Shown one piece after another: positions 36,357 through 50,600 of a stretch of 64,000 nt of DNA. The notes under the pieces were generated by a model. That model was not told the DNA's origin, made no database searches, and was given only the letters and a program-made list of their open reading frames with translations. Source of the DNA: Hawksworthiomyces lignivorus (taxonomy: Eukaryota > Ascomycota > Sordariomycetes > Ophiostomatales > Ophiostomataceae); the NCBI GenBank assembly GCA_002917075.1, contig NTMA01000092.1:1-64000 (forward strand), given 5' to 3'. How positions within the stretch are numbered: position 1 is the first letter of the stretch; each line of letters opens with the position of its first letter. The position numbers and the translations under genes were made by a program.

Positions 36357-37875
36357 ATGAGTTCAAGACCCATAAAACGCAGGAAGGTCAGCCCTCCGCG
36401 GGCCGGCGAGCAACAGTCATTTCGAGGAGACGCTTCCTCGAATGGCATTGAGAAGACTTTCCTGAAGAACGCTGCAAGTTGGAGCCTGGAAGAGGACTAC
36501 GAGAAAAGGAAAAGCAAAAAGAACAAGAAGACAGGCAAAGACAGCGACCGGTTGCCAATTCGGACAGCAGACGGCGTTATACGACCTCTAGTGCGAGAAA
36601 GCCCGGAAGTGAGCGATGCCAGCGACGAAGAAGCCTTTGGAGAGGACGACGACGGCAAGGATGAAGACGCCAACGACAACAAGAAAGCGAGGAGGCTAGA
36701 AGAAGCCAAGCCGCAGCTATCCGAAGCAGAGCAGATACGGAATGCAAAGGAAGAACTGGCCAAGATTGCGCTCAAGCTCAACGAGAGCCCCGAGGAGAAC
36801 CCCGGCTCATTCAAAGCCCTCGCACAGATCAGCCAGCAGTATCCGTCCCTGGCCGTTCAGAAGCTGTGCTTGGCCACACAGATGGCCGTCTACAAGGATG
36901 TTATTCCCGGCTACCGCATCCGCTCTTTTGGCGAGGAGCCGGCCGTGGGCGGCGAGAAGCTGTCTTCAGAGGTCCGCCGCATGCGGGCGTATGAGCAGAG
37001 CCTCTTGGCTGGCTACCAGGCGTACCTGAAGGAGCTCCTGCGGCTGTCGAAGCTGAGGTCGAGCGGCGCTGCGAACGGCGCCAATGGTTCCAAGGGCAGC
37101 AAGGGCGGCAAAGCCACCAAAAATGCCGGCAGCCTCGCCGACGTCGCGCTCTCCTGCGCTTGCACGCTGCTGAACAGCGTCCCGCACTTCAATTTCCGCG
37201 AGGATCTGTTGAGGATTCTGGTGGGCAAGCTGAGCACGCGCCGCGTGGACGCCTCCTTTGACCGGTGCCGCGCGGCCCTGGAGACGCTGTTTCGCGAGGA
37301 CGACGAGGGCCGGCCGTCGATGGAGGCCATCGCGATGCTGTCCAAGATGATGAAGGCGCGCGACTACCGCGTCGACGAGAGCGTGCTCAACACCTTTCTG
37401 CACCTGCGCCTCCTCTCCGAGTTCTCGGGCAAGGGCTCGCAGGACACCGTCGAGCGGTCCAGCGCCGCCCTCGCCGGCGGCAAGAAGCCCAAGGAGAAGA
37501 AGGAGTTCCGTACCAAGCGCGAGCGGAAGCAGCTGAAGGAGCAGAAGGCCCTGGACCGGGACATGGCGCAGGCGGACGCGCTCGTGGGGCACGAGGAGCG
37601 AGAGCGCATGCAGTCGGAGACGCTCAAGCTCGTCTTCGCCACGTACTTTCGCATCCTGAAGCTGCGGACCCCGCACCTGATGGGCGCGGTGCTGGAGGGC
37701 CTGGCCAAGTACGCGCACCTGATCAACCAGGACTTCTTCGGCGACCTCCTGGAGGCCCTCAAGGACCTGATCCGCCACAGCGAGGAGACCGGCAGGAAGC
37801 GCGCGCGGAGCAGCGGCGACGAAGACGGCGAGGGCCAGAACGAAGACGGCGAAGAGGCCAACGGCGACGACGGCA

Positions 37876-37910
<35 letters not shown>

Positions 37911-38558
37911 TTCAACGTGGCGCGCAATCCCAGCCGCGAGGCACTCCTCTGCACCGTGACCGCCTACGCGCTGCTGGCGGGCCAGGACGCCCACAACGCG
38001 CGCGGCGACCTGCACCTGGACCTGTCCTTCTTCACCACGCACCTCTTCCGCAGCCTGTTCCCCGTGGCGCTCTCGCCCGACATTGAGAAGCGGGCCAACT
38101 CGCTGCAGCAGCAGCTGGCCGACGCGGCGGCGGCTTCTGCCGCTTCGCGAAAGCCCGCCGGCGGCGCAAAGGTCAACCTGCAGACGACCACGGTGCTGCT
38201 GGTGCGCTGCCTGACGGCCGTGCTGCTGCCGCCCTACAACATCCGGTCGGTGCCGCCGCTGCGGCTGGCCGCCTTCACCAAGCAGCTCATGTCGGCGGCG
38301 CTGCACGTGCCCGAAAAGTCCAGCCAGGCGCTGCTGGCGCTGCTGCACGACGTCGCCCACACCCACGGCAAGAAGATCGCCGCCCTGTGGAACACGGAGG
38401 AGCGCAAGGGCGACGGCGCCTTCAACCCGCTCAGCGAGACCGTCGAGGGCACCAACCCGTTCGCCACCACCGTGTGGGAGGGCGAGCTGCTGCGCCGCCA
38501 CTTCTGCCCCAAGGTGCGGGAGGGCGTCAAGGCGCTGGAGAAGAGCCTGACCATGTAG
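36357..38558 (+). CDS. NOC3: Nucleolar complex-associated protein 3
   Basis: Noc3 pairs with Noc2 for intranuclear transport of pre-60S particles and in yeast also takes part in replication licensing. Single exon, 733 residues, close to the fungal norm. The N-terminus is basic (MSSRPIKRRKVSPP), a likely nuclear signal, followed by acidic and basic low-complexity sequence (about 30-115). The Noc3 N-terminal domain (about 120-220) includes LAKIALKLNESPEEN and QISQQYPSLAVQKLCLATQM. A Lys/Arg/Glu-rich segment (about 375-405) has KEKKEFRTKRERKQLKEQ. The CBF/Mak21-type domain covers about 420-690, interrupted by an Asp-rich insertion (about 500-520). The C-terminus has THGKKIAALWNTEERKGDGA and NPFATTVWEGELLRRHF, both conserved in Noc3. 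The ATG at 36357 begins the long frame and gives the expected N-terminus. Confidence 0.95.
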
Positions 38559-39696
38559 AAGAGAGAGGGAGAGAAGATGCCGCGGGTCCCGCAGAGAGGC
38601 GGACAAGAGAGTGGACGGGACAGGACATATCCTTTGGACGCGTCGGGCATGACATAAAACAAATTCACTCCAGAGCGCAACAGAGACAAGTTCAGATAGC
38701 GAGTTCGCATTTAAAATTTTGGCATTTTAGCTGCTACTAACGTTCCTGTATTTGATATGCTACATCGTGAGATGCCGACCATAGAGACTACATGCAGAAA
38801 AAATGAAGCAAGTGTATGTGAATCAGGATGTCCTCTTCTCCACGGCCGCTGACCAACAACAGGCTCCGGACTTTCATGACAGGATAGATCCTAGCTGAAT
38901 AGTCATTACAGGGGCAAATATTTTATCAGTAGCCGCACGCTATTTTTCGATGTGAGAAATCTAATTTCTTGATCAGTCTCTTTTTCTAACCATATCTACA
39001 GTCTCATTCGCATGCAATACAATCTCATTAATTTACATCCATCTCGTCAGCGAAGCCAGCGACAAGCGGCCGGCCTCCCGCTAGTACGGAATTGACACAA
39101 GATGAGGAAACATCTAATTTTTCTTTCTCGAAGGAGAAACCGCCTTGAGAAACACCAAACACAAAAATTGGGGAATGGGATAGCAGCATCCGTCGGGTCC
39201 AGAGCTGGAGCGACTAATGGAGCGAAGGTTTATTTCATTAAGGACTGCACTAAACGCATAAACAGAACATCTGGGACCCTTATTTTAGCTCTCGATCCGT
39301 TTAGCTGTCCAAAGGGCCTTCAAAGCATCCTCTGGGGAACCGCCTTCGGAGGAGCGTCCCGTCTGCCACGAGGGTATAGCGTCAGATCCTAAGGTTTTCG
39401 CCGCTGCTTTTGCCCTGCGGACGGCATGGAGAGCAGCACAGAGAGCAGGACAGCGAAAAGCGAGAGAGAGAGAGAGAGAGAGGGAATCCTTCGACGAGCG
39501 GCGCAAATAGGCGGCAGCGAGAAGAAAACAGATCGCTCTTTGCATGATTGAACAGCTGGAGTATTTCCCCAGCATTGCTCGTCTGCGGGCGATTTTAAGG
39601 AATGAGAGGCGATCATAAGATCACGCTATGCTACCTCTGCCGTCTCTTTTTCTCTCGTCGTGTCGTTATTTTATCAGTTGAGCCGCATAAGAAATC
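38559..39696. other. Intergenic region 3' of NOC3
   Basis: 1.1 kb without a supported gene. It is AT-rich in its first half. A GAGA run (39461-39482) and mixed sequence lie before a possible start codon at 39697. Confidence 0.5.
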
Positions 39697-40958
39697 ATGG
39701 CCTCTTTGCCCATTAATACCTCCATAGCAGAGCTCTTCCAGTCCGTAAGAAGCATCGCGAGGTGGACAGAAGGTGGCAAAGTCTCCAAGAGATCTCTCGT
39801 CAATTCCTAATTTATGCCTTCCAGTCCGCCCGCCATCCTCGGAGCTGGTGCGGAGGAAGCCAGTCTTGTCAGCTCACCCTACCACTGCACCGGTCTCACC
39901 ACAAACGTCCTCCCGTCTGCTTCTTTCTTGGGATGGACAGACCAACAGCTACGCCGCAAGGCTCCTACACAGGCATCCTGTCCCCTGCATTTTTGCAACA
40001 GCGACACAGTATTCCCGTGGGCAGCAGCACCAGTATCACCAACGCCAGCATCAACGACGACGGAGAAGCCTATAGAAGAAAGTGGACCCCCTGGGCACCA
40101 AGTTACAGAACAGCAGATCATATGTTCTGTTGGTATTTTATGCATGCATACTACGCTGCTAGTCTGCACGGGAATATCGAACCTTGGGACTCCAATATGT
40201 TTTCATTGTACCCTCTTCGCTATTCTTCTGCATTTTCTTCTACGGAGTTCCCCCCCTCTACTGCATGCACATATACAGGTGTATGGGCGGAAAAATCTTC
40301 TTGCTGTCCCACGTTTGCTCAATGCTTGGTTCACTCGCCTTCTCCGCCCCGTGTCCTATCCAAGCCGGTGTACAACCGTCACCCCCGGAACGAGTTGAAG
40401 ATCAGCTGTCTCTAGCGGAGAAAAGGGTCTTCGTCAAGGTGGAAGAAGAGAACGAGCAAGAAAACGTGGTCCTATGCGGTTGAATAAACAAATCAAGCTG
40501 CCACTCTAGACTCAACACCGATATATGGCAGGCGATCATAAAGAACACACTTCCGGCATAAAAAAAAGGTCAAAGAAGAAAAGAAAAGAAGAAGCTGGAA
40601 TACTTGTGATCGCCGTTCTTTTGCCTGCTCTGCAGGCCAATGCCAGCGTCTCTTCTTCCTTCCCCGCCCCGAGTGAATCATCTCTAAAGTACGCCGTACT
40701 TCTTTCAGCATGTATGTCAAATGATGCAGCAACCAGAGGAGCCTAGCTTTGCTTATTCTCGCCTATTTTATCTTAGCTTATTCTCAGATTCATGCAACTT
40801 GCGTGTGCATCTTAGAGTGAGATAACACCGGTTCCTCTCTGCTACAATCAGGTCTTGAAGCAGCTCTTCCGAGCATTGCCGATTTCTCGCCGGCCTCTCC
40901 GTCGACTCGCCACTCTGAGTTCATCGGCCACGCTCTTAGGAACCCCTTGCCGATTTAG
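39697..40958 (+). CDS. Possible small multi-exon gene, model unresolved
   Basis: Weak but repeated gene signals. An ATG at 39697 opens MASLPINTSIAELFQS and runs into a GTAAGA donor (39745). A good acceptor (TTCCAG, ending about 39824) starts a region with two long overlapping open frames. A CAG acceptor near 40278 starts another open segment whose frame ends in an acidic stretch (LAEKRVFVKVEEENEQE). Two further exons are proposed at 40636-40711 (ANASVSSSFPAPSESSL, GTATGT donor) and 40852-40958 (CLEAALPSIADFSP, ending GHALRNPLPI and a stop); these join in phase. I could not connect the middle exons in one frame with confidence, and two frames of the last exon look coding-like. It could be a small lineage-specific gene, a decayed gene or chance. 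No family recognised. Confidence 0.3.
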
Positions 40959-43900
40959 TTGACAGGAGAGGGCTAAACTGGAACCCCTGCAGTCCTCGTA
41001 GAGCAAAAGCCCAGGGAGAGCGGCTAGTCATTGTCCTGTAAGCGATAAAGAAGCACTGCGCTCTCTTAGCTGCTGGCTATGCTTAGTCTTTCGTTTCAGG
41101 TTTTCAAGGGAGACCCGAGGGGCGGATCCCCTCTTTCGATGGCGGTGAGAACTGCATTGAGCTGGGGAGACCTCTTCAGCATAAGGCACTCGAAAGTTAG
41201 CAGGCAGTTATACATGCCTCTGCCGCTTTTGCTCACATACGCACAAATATACTATAGGTACCGTCACAGTATAGAAAGCCCTGGCTGATTTTATTCTGCC
41301 TGGGACTTGTTGCAAAGACGAAAAAGAGAAAGTGGAGGCAGAGTAGCCTGGGCTGCCCGCGTAGGCAGGGCGGGAGGGAGATCCCATGGTTGATGGCATC
41401 ATGGGTGACATCGAAAGAGGAAAAACAGAGACGAGCGTCCGTTTGCTCGTACCCTCTTTTCCTCATCGACCGGAAGAGCTGCCGAAAGACATATTGGCAC
41501 AGAAGCCAAGGGTAAGGGAAAAGAAAATGGGCGAGCGAGGGATCGTAGCACCGACTATCCCCCGCCAGCATTCGCATAGGGATATGCCAGTGAGCCATTC
41601 TTTGACCTCGTCTCTCCTACCGCTGTCGGCTCCTGTCCAAACTTCGTAAAAAGGAACCCCCTGTCTGCATGCAGGTACGAGGAGGCACGGACAAGCACAT
41701 TCTCTCAAGCAAGGAGCGAATATAGACACATTCTATGTAATATGGGCGCACTTTGAAAAGACAATCTGAAACGTAGCGCCTCCATTGATAAGATTTTTGG
41801 GACCGGGGTGGTGGTCTGGGCAACGAAGCAAGCGGAATCTAGACAACGATAAAATGGGGACAGGGAAAAAGGTCCAAGTCAATGCTTTGTCATTTTAACA
41901 GCGACAATATTGGTCCTCCATAAGGCCAAAAAAAAACGGTGAAAATAAGCAGAAGGCTGGAACTTTATTAGGCAAATGTTGAAAGGAGGCTCTTTCATTC
42001 TCATGTAAATTGGTCCCCATGCCGTCTGTAGCCCGTGAGCTCCAGGAACGGCCCATGGGAGGCAAATGGCATCAAGCAAAAGCGATATGCCACAACCACA
42101 CCGGCGGGCAGGAAACAACCCATTGCACAAGGCTATCGAATGGTAGCGAGCCAGCGACAAGAGAACTCTCAAGGTCTGCAATTCGCTGTAAGCGCAGAGC
42201 TCTCTAGAGTTGCTTTATTTCTTTTTTGTTTCTCTAAGCTCCCGCCCTCCCCTGCCAAGCTTTGAATTAGGCCCTGGCCACTCGGCGAGGCCGCCCTTTG
42301 CTTGCCTCGTCAACATTGGATCATTCCGCATCACCGGATTTTTGCTGTTCTCTTTCGAAACATTGTAAACTGAGTTGCCCCTGGCGTCTTTGGATTTCAC
42401 TAGGCGCCCGAGTGACTAGAGAGAGGAAAAGCAAAGAAGAACGTGAAGAAGGGCGGTGGCAACGAATAGACAAGAATTCTTTGGTGACGACAACTAATAC
42501 GGGGGAAGCAAGGGGTTCTAATTTAGAGGTGACGGATGTGAAGGAAAGTTTTACCAGCCGACCCGCATGTTTTTTTCCCGTTCCCTGATGCAAGCGTTTG
42601 CACAGCAGCTAGGGCTGCATCTTCCGCTACCTATGCCCATCACCCGGCCAGCGATCGAATGAATATCGAATGAAGCTGGCAGTTGGCCTTGCGATATGCG
42701 GAAAGGCTTAATGCGAGCAAGCAAGCAAGAAAGAGCAAGTTACAAAGTCTAAGTGACAGCACAAAAAGAGGGTAAGTTGAGAGGACAGGCGATACTCTAT
42801 GCAAACCCTGGAGCGACAAGACAGCTCGTCCTTGCGGTGACGAAAGCTGGGCGCTGGGCATCATCCTCCAAGCATAACAGCCTTCCAGATGACGTTGTCG
42901 ACCTATGGGACCTATTGCTGTGGAGCATGACCAGCGGCAAACGGAAATACGAATAGACATAGCAAACAAGAGACCGAGCTAGCATATCCTATGCACCTAG
43001 CCTTTTCCCTCCTTTGCTGACCGAGCCTAAGAGCACAAAGCGTTGAAGTCAGTGTTCTGGAAGAAAGATGTGACAAAGAACAAAGAGGAGAAAAGAAGAG
43101 GGGCAATGGAGCGAAAGATGGAGACACCGTGCTCATGTTCTCAACGGAGAAAAAAAGACCGTATCCACTCTCGCCTGTCGACCTTACCTCGGCGCTGTGT
43201 TTCATGTCTGGCACTGTCCTGGGTGACAGAAGCTGAGGAAGGGGGGTGTTTATTTTTCAGAATAGCTGCTGACGGCGCTTGTTTCGGGTCTCCAAGGCAA
43301 ATTGACACACAAAAGTCCCGGCAGAGAGGAATGCAGCACGGGCGATGAATAGCGAACGAGAGTCACAGTGGATGCCATTGAGAGGTGATTGGGCATTTTG
43401 TTCCTTTTTCTGTCTGAATTGGAATCACCTCGTCAAGCGAATGAGAACGAGAATCCAGGAATTTCCAATTTCGACGGTGCAAGCCATTATTGCACTGCTC
43501 GCGCACAAGATCACATGTACATGTACGAATGTAAAGAACGTATTGCAAAAGTGTCGATTACGTTTGCTCGTACGTACACATGGAAAGACGGGCGAATGTA
43601 TGTAGAGGAAAGCTGGCGAAGAAAGAGGCGCAAAAAACCAAGGCGTTGACGGATCAACACTGCTAGTCTTTGGTACCTGGCACTAATTCAGGCACACCAA
43701 TGAGAGACGGGCACTGTTAAACGAACGCCCCCGCTAGAAATGGGCTGTCATCGCAGTGGACACGCACTAACAATGACGCGAAGGGAGAAGCATGTGTCCA
43801 AATACTCTAGACTCTTGCAATTTCCAAGAAAGCGTGTGCAGATGTCCTCAGGACCGTACATTGTCGTCATAGTCGTTGTCATAGTTGTTGTCGTAGTGTA

Positions 43901-46900
43901 ATCTGTAAATCTTAGTTTTGACTATATTTTACGGAGACAAAGCGTCTTTACCGAGCCATTTTGCAGAGCCATTCTACATGGGGAAGGCGCGCACATTTTT
44001 CTCAAAACAGGAAGAATGTACGTACATGTAAGGAAGGAAGTTTCTTAGTGCTTGCATTATTCCAGGTGCGCGAATAGAAATGGCAAGAGAGATTAGTTTG
44101 CAATGTTAGTGATGTTTCAACCGAAATATTGAAACGAGATCTGGCTCTGCCTCCCTTTCTATTCTGCTTTGTTTCAGATTGCTGGTCAGTGTGCCTGGAA
44201 AATGTGACACCGGAGGGTCAGTTGCAATTTGTTTACTACGACTACGACGTACGAGTACCCGCTGGTGCACGGTAGGTATCCCGCGTTGTTCTGTCAACGA
44301 CCAGTGTCGAGTTTGCGGACGAACTACTTGCATCGTGCGTAAATTGGACGAATCAGTCTGACCAGAGGACCTCGCGCAGCAATAGTACTATACGCAGATT
44401 GCGATGGGCCGTTTTGGCCTCTGCCGCTGCGGTCAGGGCGGCGGAAGAAATGAGTGCGGTCATCATGGATGGGAGCATGCTTGCATCAGAGAAAAGCGTG
44501 GAGATTTATTTTCTTCGGGCTCTATTTGTTCTCCTCGCAGGTGCCCCGTGGAGCAATTTACTGTCTTGTGTGGGGGAGATGGTTTTTCTTCTCCATACTT
44601 TGCATCTGGCAATGTCTATTTTTGCGTACGGCAATCTTGAATCTCTGTCGCTGTAGGCGCCCAGAGAAGACGTTGCCTGGTTTCGGCTTTTCCCTGTTCC
44701 TATGCACGAGAAATGGTTGGAGAAGGGAGGTCAGGAGAAAATAAAGTGGACAAAAAAAACCGAATGATTAGTTCATCCGGCAGCCAGACCGGCCTCAAAG
44801 AGGAAGGCCGTTGACAAGCAACAGGGGATCCGATCAAATCTAGCGTCCTCTGTTCGAGATACAAACAAATCTATTTCTGTCTGCGATGCTGAAGAAAAAG
44901 AATAAGTGAATTGTCCAGTCAGCAGCGCCAGCCACACCGCCGTGCAGTAGGAGTAAAAGAGATGTAATTTCTCCACAGAGGTTGGCCTGCAGCTGCGGCC
45001 GATGGAAAAGGGGCAGCAGCCACAAATAGTATATTTCCACGACTAGCGGCGGATTTGTACTATAATTACTTGCACCTGCCGTAGGGTCCTACCACACCCA
45101 AAATTCTGAGGGAGCCAATCAGCAGCCTGAAAAGCTTAGGCCTGGTTGTTTTACTTTATGCTCTTGCCGTGTGGGTGTGCGTGCGTATCGCCGGGAAGGA
45201 AGAAATAAACACGAGACAAGCGACAGGAAAAAATTGTGAGAAAAATGTGGACAGTCGACTGCTGGAGAGGCAAAAAAAAAGGAAGCTCTTCAGGTAGATG
45301 ATTGGACCGCTGCGGGTAGAAGTGGCCTCGGCCGCCACAGCTTTTAAAATCATACTGAAAGGGACGAGAGGCAAGTTGGCTAATCATGAACAAGAAAGGC
45401 AAGAACAAGAAAAGGCGAAACAATGCCCAAAAGGGAAAGACAGAGGGAAATGGAAGTAGAGAAAAATTATAGTAGAAAAATAGAAACAGTTTCAAGAACA
45501 CGAAGGAAGAATGTGAAACAACGATGCACACGGTTCAGCAAAAACCTGGATTGACTTCGTACTTCGTAGTCATTTTCTCTTCACTCGCTGTCTTTTTGGC
45601 ATGGTGTCGAAGATGCGGCGCTGATGACCAGGAATAGTACGAGAAAAAAAAAATAGGGCGAGAGGCAAAAAGAAAAATGGAAGAAAGCGTTACGCTTGCC
45701 GTTGATGCCAAAGGGCCGGGGGGGCAGACAGGGTGTGTAATTCTGGCCACTGGCTTGATATTCGTACAGTTGAAGCACCTCGAAAAGCCACACCAGAGGC
45801 GCGTCAATCTCTCTGCTGTTCTACTCAATTCCTTAAGGTTTACTTCAGCTGCTTTGAATATTCTTCACAGAAGCCTGGCTGCAATCGGGTTGCATACGAC
45901 AGACCCAAGAGACAGGCGAACCGGTCGTTGAAGAAACGAAACGAGATGAACAAAGGAGTACTGCAGTGTGATCAAGGGCGTCTCTAGTGATGCGATGCCA
46001 AAAGCTACGAAGTGCGGTCACAGGGGTGGACAGCCAGTGCATAGCAAGCTACGTAGCAGCCGTGATAGTGATGAAAAAATGGAGAATTCTCAGGCTCGCT
46101 GCTTGGGGTCTATTCGTGCTTCGTAATACGTGCTCCGAATAGAAACAACAAAAGCCGGTGATGGCCGGAAGGTGTTCCTGCATGTCGAAAAAGGGGCAGA
46201 GCAAAGAAAGGCGGGGGAAAACTGCAAAGCAGCCTGCCGGCCAAAGTGGGCACTGCTGTTGGCCCGGACTTCCATCACGCAAAAGGCAGAAAACAACGAG
46301 TGCAACCGGGACGATCATGCGAAGCGAAGGGCAGACGACAGAAAAGGGCAACCCATCTTTTCCATCCCAAGAAAAGGAAATCCCCGACAGTGGGCAGTTC
46401 TCTCTCAGGTACCCTTTGTGTTTCAGAGTCTCAGATGCGGATAGGCAAGGAAGATCAAACATGCCGCTTGTCCTGTTTCGGCCTGGGTAGCAAGAACAAT
46501 ACATACAGTAGCAACGCTGGATAAGGGACGAGATATGTGAAAGGCAGCTCAGCAGTAACTACTCCGTACAGCCACAGACTCATCCGTGGACTGGTGTTTT
46601 CCCCACATCGGTCGGACCTCGTCCTCCAACTTTATTCTTACCTCTTTCAGCGAGAACTATACGGCCGCAGTTGCAACTTGCCAATGTGCTGCTCGCAAGA
46701 GAATTTGCCGGGTTGCGCCTTGTCTTCCTCGAGTTACCCCTCTGTTCACAAGAGACAAAAGAAAAATCTAGGTGGGTGAGAAAGGTTGCAATAGAGGACA
46801 ACGAAGAAGAAACGACACATTCTTTCTTGGCGCAAGCACTGGTCAGGAATTTTGCTGCATTCTTACATGACAGGAAAATAGGGAAAGAAGACTATACCGG

Positions 46901-49900
46901 TGGCTCTTATTCGTGACGTCCCAGACAGAACCTTTCACAAAAGAAAAAGAAAGTCTATACTTCTCTGCTATATTACCATGATCTAGCTATAGTACATATG
47001 TACAATGCGAGTAGGGCCGCCTTGGTCAAATCTATGGGCGAATGAGGCTACAGGGAGACCCTCTGCTGCTGGCGTATAATCATAGTACAAAATCATATCA
47101 GCTGTTGGCTGGGCTCTACGTACTATTCTGGTGGATGGACTGGGACACTCAATTGGCCCGACTTGGAGAGCTCGAAAAAAGCTAGTCAACGACACCCAAT
47201 CGTTCTGCTCCCCATCCTCTGGCTCTTTGGCATTTCATTTGTGCAATTTTTAGAATTGGTTGTCTCTGCATTAGCCTTCTGACTGGCTGTTCATGATTCG
47301 GTGGCACTGAAGCCGTCCGCAGAAAACTCTTATTTGTCTGCGATATGTGTATTAGGTCCGGACCACGAGTAAGCCTGGTCCAGAGGAAGGGGAAGGAGGA
47401 GGAAAAGGATGAGAGAAAAGGAAGGACGATAGGGAAAAGTGGGGTTGAGGTATGGGAACACGCACACAGGAGAAAAGTGACTTCTGTCGCCTTGGTGCCT
47501 GAAGCTTCTGTGGGAAGGGGGAATTTTTTTTTTTTGAGATTCGGTGCTATGGCCCACTGCTTATCTTATTGTCGGTTAACCCTGTGAATATGCGCATAGA
47601 AGTGTTTGTGATGCTTGGCTCTGCGAGCAAGCTGCCGACTGGAATAGAGCATGAACGAGCGTCCTAGTGGTGCTTTGCCTGTCTTTGGCTTCCAAGCAGT
47701 AGAGCACAAAAAAAAAATCGGACTCGTTTGTATTCCTCCTGGCGCTAGGCCCCTCCTTGGACAAAAACGACTTCCTCCAATCACAGACTCTCATGTCTCC
47801 GTCCCCCTTCTCCACTCTTTCGTGCTTTAGTGCTATTTCTGAAGCATTGCACCAGGCGCGTTTCAAATTGACAAGGCCCTTTTCTGACGGCGTGGTCCCG
47901 CTGCCAGATTCAATATTTTGCAGCTACTGACGTTTGTGTGTGTGTGTGCCCCTCGACAGCTTGGCAATCTCTAAAGACAAAGGCGCATTGAAGCATTTGA
48001 AGGCATCGTGCTCAGAAGCGTACATATTCAGTTTTACACTGTTTTTCGCCATGGGAAAACCGTTGCACTAATTCGAGCTGCAGAAAATACTTGCCATGCA
48101 AGCACAATGTGGGTGCATGCTTGAGGTGGTGGTTAGTACTGTGTGACGCCGGCGTGCGAGTACGAGTCGCATTGCCTTACGACGACATATTGTTTGCTGT
48201 GACCTATCCACTTCGTGTTTTTTTTTATTTCTTTGGCTTCAATCACCTGACTGACGAACGCGAATACTACTTTGGGCGAGAAAAAAAAAAAAAAGAGAGA
48301 GAGAATGCTAATAGGCGAAGCCGAACAGTTTCTCTGTACGAATAGTTGTTAGTCAAGGAAGAGGGAACAAGAACACAAGATTGGAGTAAGCCTAGTAGCA
48401 AAAGACCACGCGCGAGAAAAACAACATTGCCCCTTTCTCCTCTCCCCTTGCTCCGATGCTTTCATCTCTTTTGCCCTGCAGCGGTCAGGAGAGCGGAGAT
48501 TATGGCGGAGCCATTTTTTGGCTCCCCATCACGTCTCACGGGAATGCAACGTTATTGTCTAAGACAGAAGAGAAAAAGAGGTAAAAAGGCAAAGACCAAG
48601 ACGCTAAGTGGAGTTGGGCAAGATTTGGCCTGTGTTTTTTGGTAGCTTTTTTGCGGATTGTTTTATTTGTTTATTTTCTTTTGCTGTCCCCTCTTAGGTC
48701 TCATACCTACTATTTATTTCACTCTGTCTGTCTTATTTGAAAAACTTCTTGACTCTGGTTCCCATATCTTTTTTGCTACCATCGTCAATAATACGCTTCG
48801 CTAAGACATGTAATGGTAGGATGGCGATCATTTAGGGCGAGCGCTCTAAAGATAATTTCTTTCAGATTGCCCTTGTTTTCTGGCCAGTTTACATTGTACT
48901 TTTCCTGCTCTCCTAAGGAGAGCCAGAAAACATGGTAGCCAAGAGAACAGAGGATCCAAACCACCTTTGTGTCCGTATGAACCAAAACAAGCAGTTCGTC
49001 ATGGCGGAAGTCCCAATATCGTCATACGGAGCGAGATGCGCGCCCTTACTCATCCCTGAGAACATCAACCGACCCAAGACCAAGTCTTTGTAGGGCGAGG
49101 CTCTAGGATGTGCATACGGCGTTCTGACCATCTCTTATGCATTGTCTTGCTCTATAAGTCATAGCATGCTGTCGCATTTTTTGTCGGCACTGTCTGGGCT
49201 GTCTCCACAGCTCATTTCGCATTTCATTTCGTTCAGGCCTCGCTTCCCATTTTCTCTCTAGCTCAAGCATTACGGTTATTTGCCATTGCTCAATCGGCAA
49301 GAAATCCATGGCTCTATGCGTATGAAGACAGGCACTTGTCTTCTGTATGATCCCTTGTCCTTGTGCAGCTGTGTGTGTCTTTTCTCTGCACGCTCTTACG
49401 ATTTATATCTACTGCGCATTAGAGCTGTTCTTGGTGCAGGAAACGTAGTAAACTGAAGGACAATACTCTCGTACTGCTCAGAAGCCCATATACTTATCCA
49501 CAGCAATGTCGTGTGAACGAACCGGCCTGTGGAGATCAGCCCGTCGGACGGGCGGCCCTGTTTGCAAACGGTTGAACGTTATTATGCGTATTGCTGCGTA
49601 CTTCTTTGCATCATCTTTCTTGTCTCGTCTAGTCCAATATTTGCTTGCTTTTTCTTGTCTCTTCTTATGTCCAGGGGAAGAGCTAATCTGCCCTTTTGTC
49701 GGTTAGCGGACTTCAAATTTTAGGGATCCGAGTGTACATACTCTGCTCCGCAGCGCAGCTAGATGCATGCAAATTTTAAAGAAATGTCCTACCTCACCTG
49801 TCGAGGTAGGTAACTTGCCTGTAAGAGGCAGATTGTGGGGAGCCCATAGCATTAGTTTGCTCTTGACAATAGTTACCGTGCTCCGTTCTCCGTGGACCAC

Positions 49901-50600
49901 GTAATTTAGAGGATCGTAGTGTTCTGCATCACGCGAAAGAGAGGCATTCGATCGACCTCTTCACCATCTCCGCACAGTGTTGCCCTAGAGCAAAACAAAC
50001 AAACGCATGCCTGCCTGCAACTCTTTCCGGACAGAGAAGGGTATACGCGCAGCGGTACTTGCAGCGAAAATGGCATCTTGCAACGTCCTCCCCCCATACC
50101 AGTTATTCGCACACTAGCACCTAATACTTACGCGGGCATATTTTGCCTAGCAAAGAACAGTCGTCTTGTACAATTGTGTCTCTCAGCGCAGACGCGACTA
50201 ATTGCGAACGTGCACACATATCGTCAACTCATCTTCTTGACTGTTTGAAAGACACATGTAAAATTGCGGGTGCCATACTTGTCATTCTTTTGCTCCCCAA
50301 AGGCTTACAGCGCATTTGCTCTTGACCTAGTACTGTTGTCTGCAGGCTGCCTGTTTCTCAACGAGGTAGTGTTCTGCCGTTTCCCTATCGTTTTTGCCCT
50401 TTTCCTGAACTAGTCGTAGACCTTCATGGCAAGCCATGCAGCATCTGTTATTGCGGTAATACGCAGAATGTACACATGCGTACAGACTGCATCTGGACTC
50501 CTCGTAATTGTTATTTTACCTCTCTTCATGTGTACTTCATACTCTTTTCCAGCATACTATTTGTATGTGGGCTTCAAGTCTGAAGAACTTTTGCCGCTCC
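40959..50600. other. Gene desert upstream of STE12
   Basis: About 9.6 kb with only short open frames on both strands, none with recognisable family motifs or consistent splice-linked extension. Composition is lower in GC than the coding exons elsewhere in the window, with scattered purine-rich and pyrimidine-rich patches. I saw no transposon terminal repeats, no long direct repeats and no convincing tRNA. It could hold distal regulatory DNA or noncoding transcripts. Confidence 0.5.

Noticed and set aside
36966..38606. 546-codon antisense frame over NOC3
   Set aside because: Composition is a mirror of NOC3 codons; the sense strand has clear Noc3 motifs.
41000..50600. Many 60-110 codon open frames
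   Set aside because: No start context, splice extension or recognisable motif; frames overlap on both strands as expected by chance.
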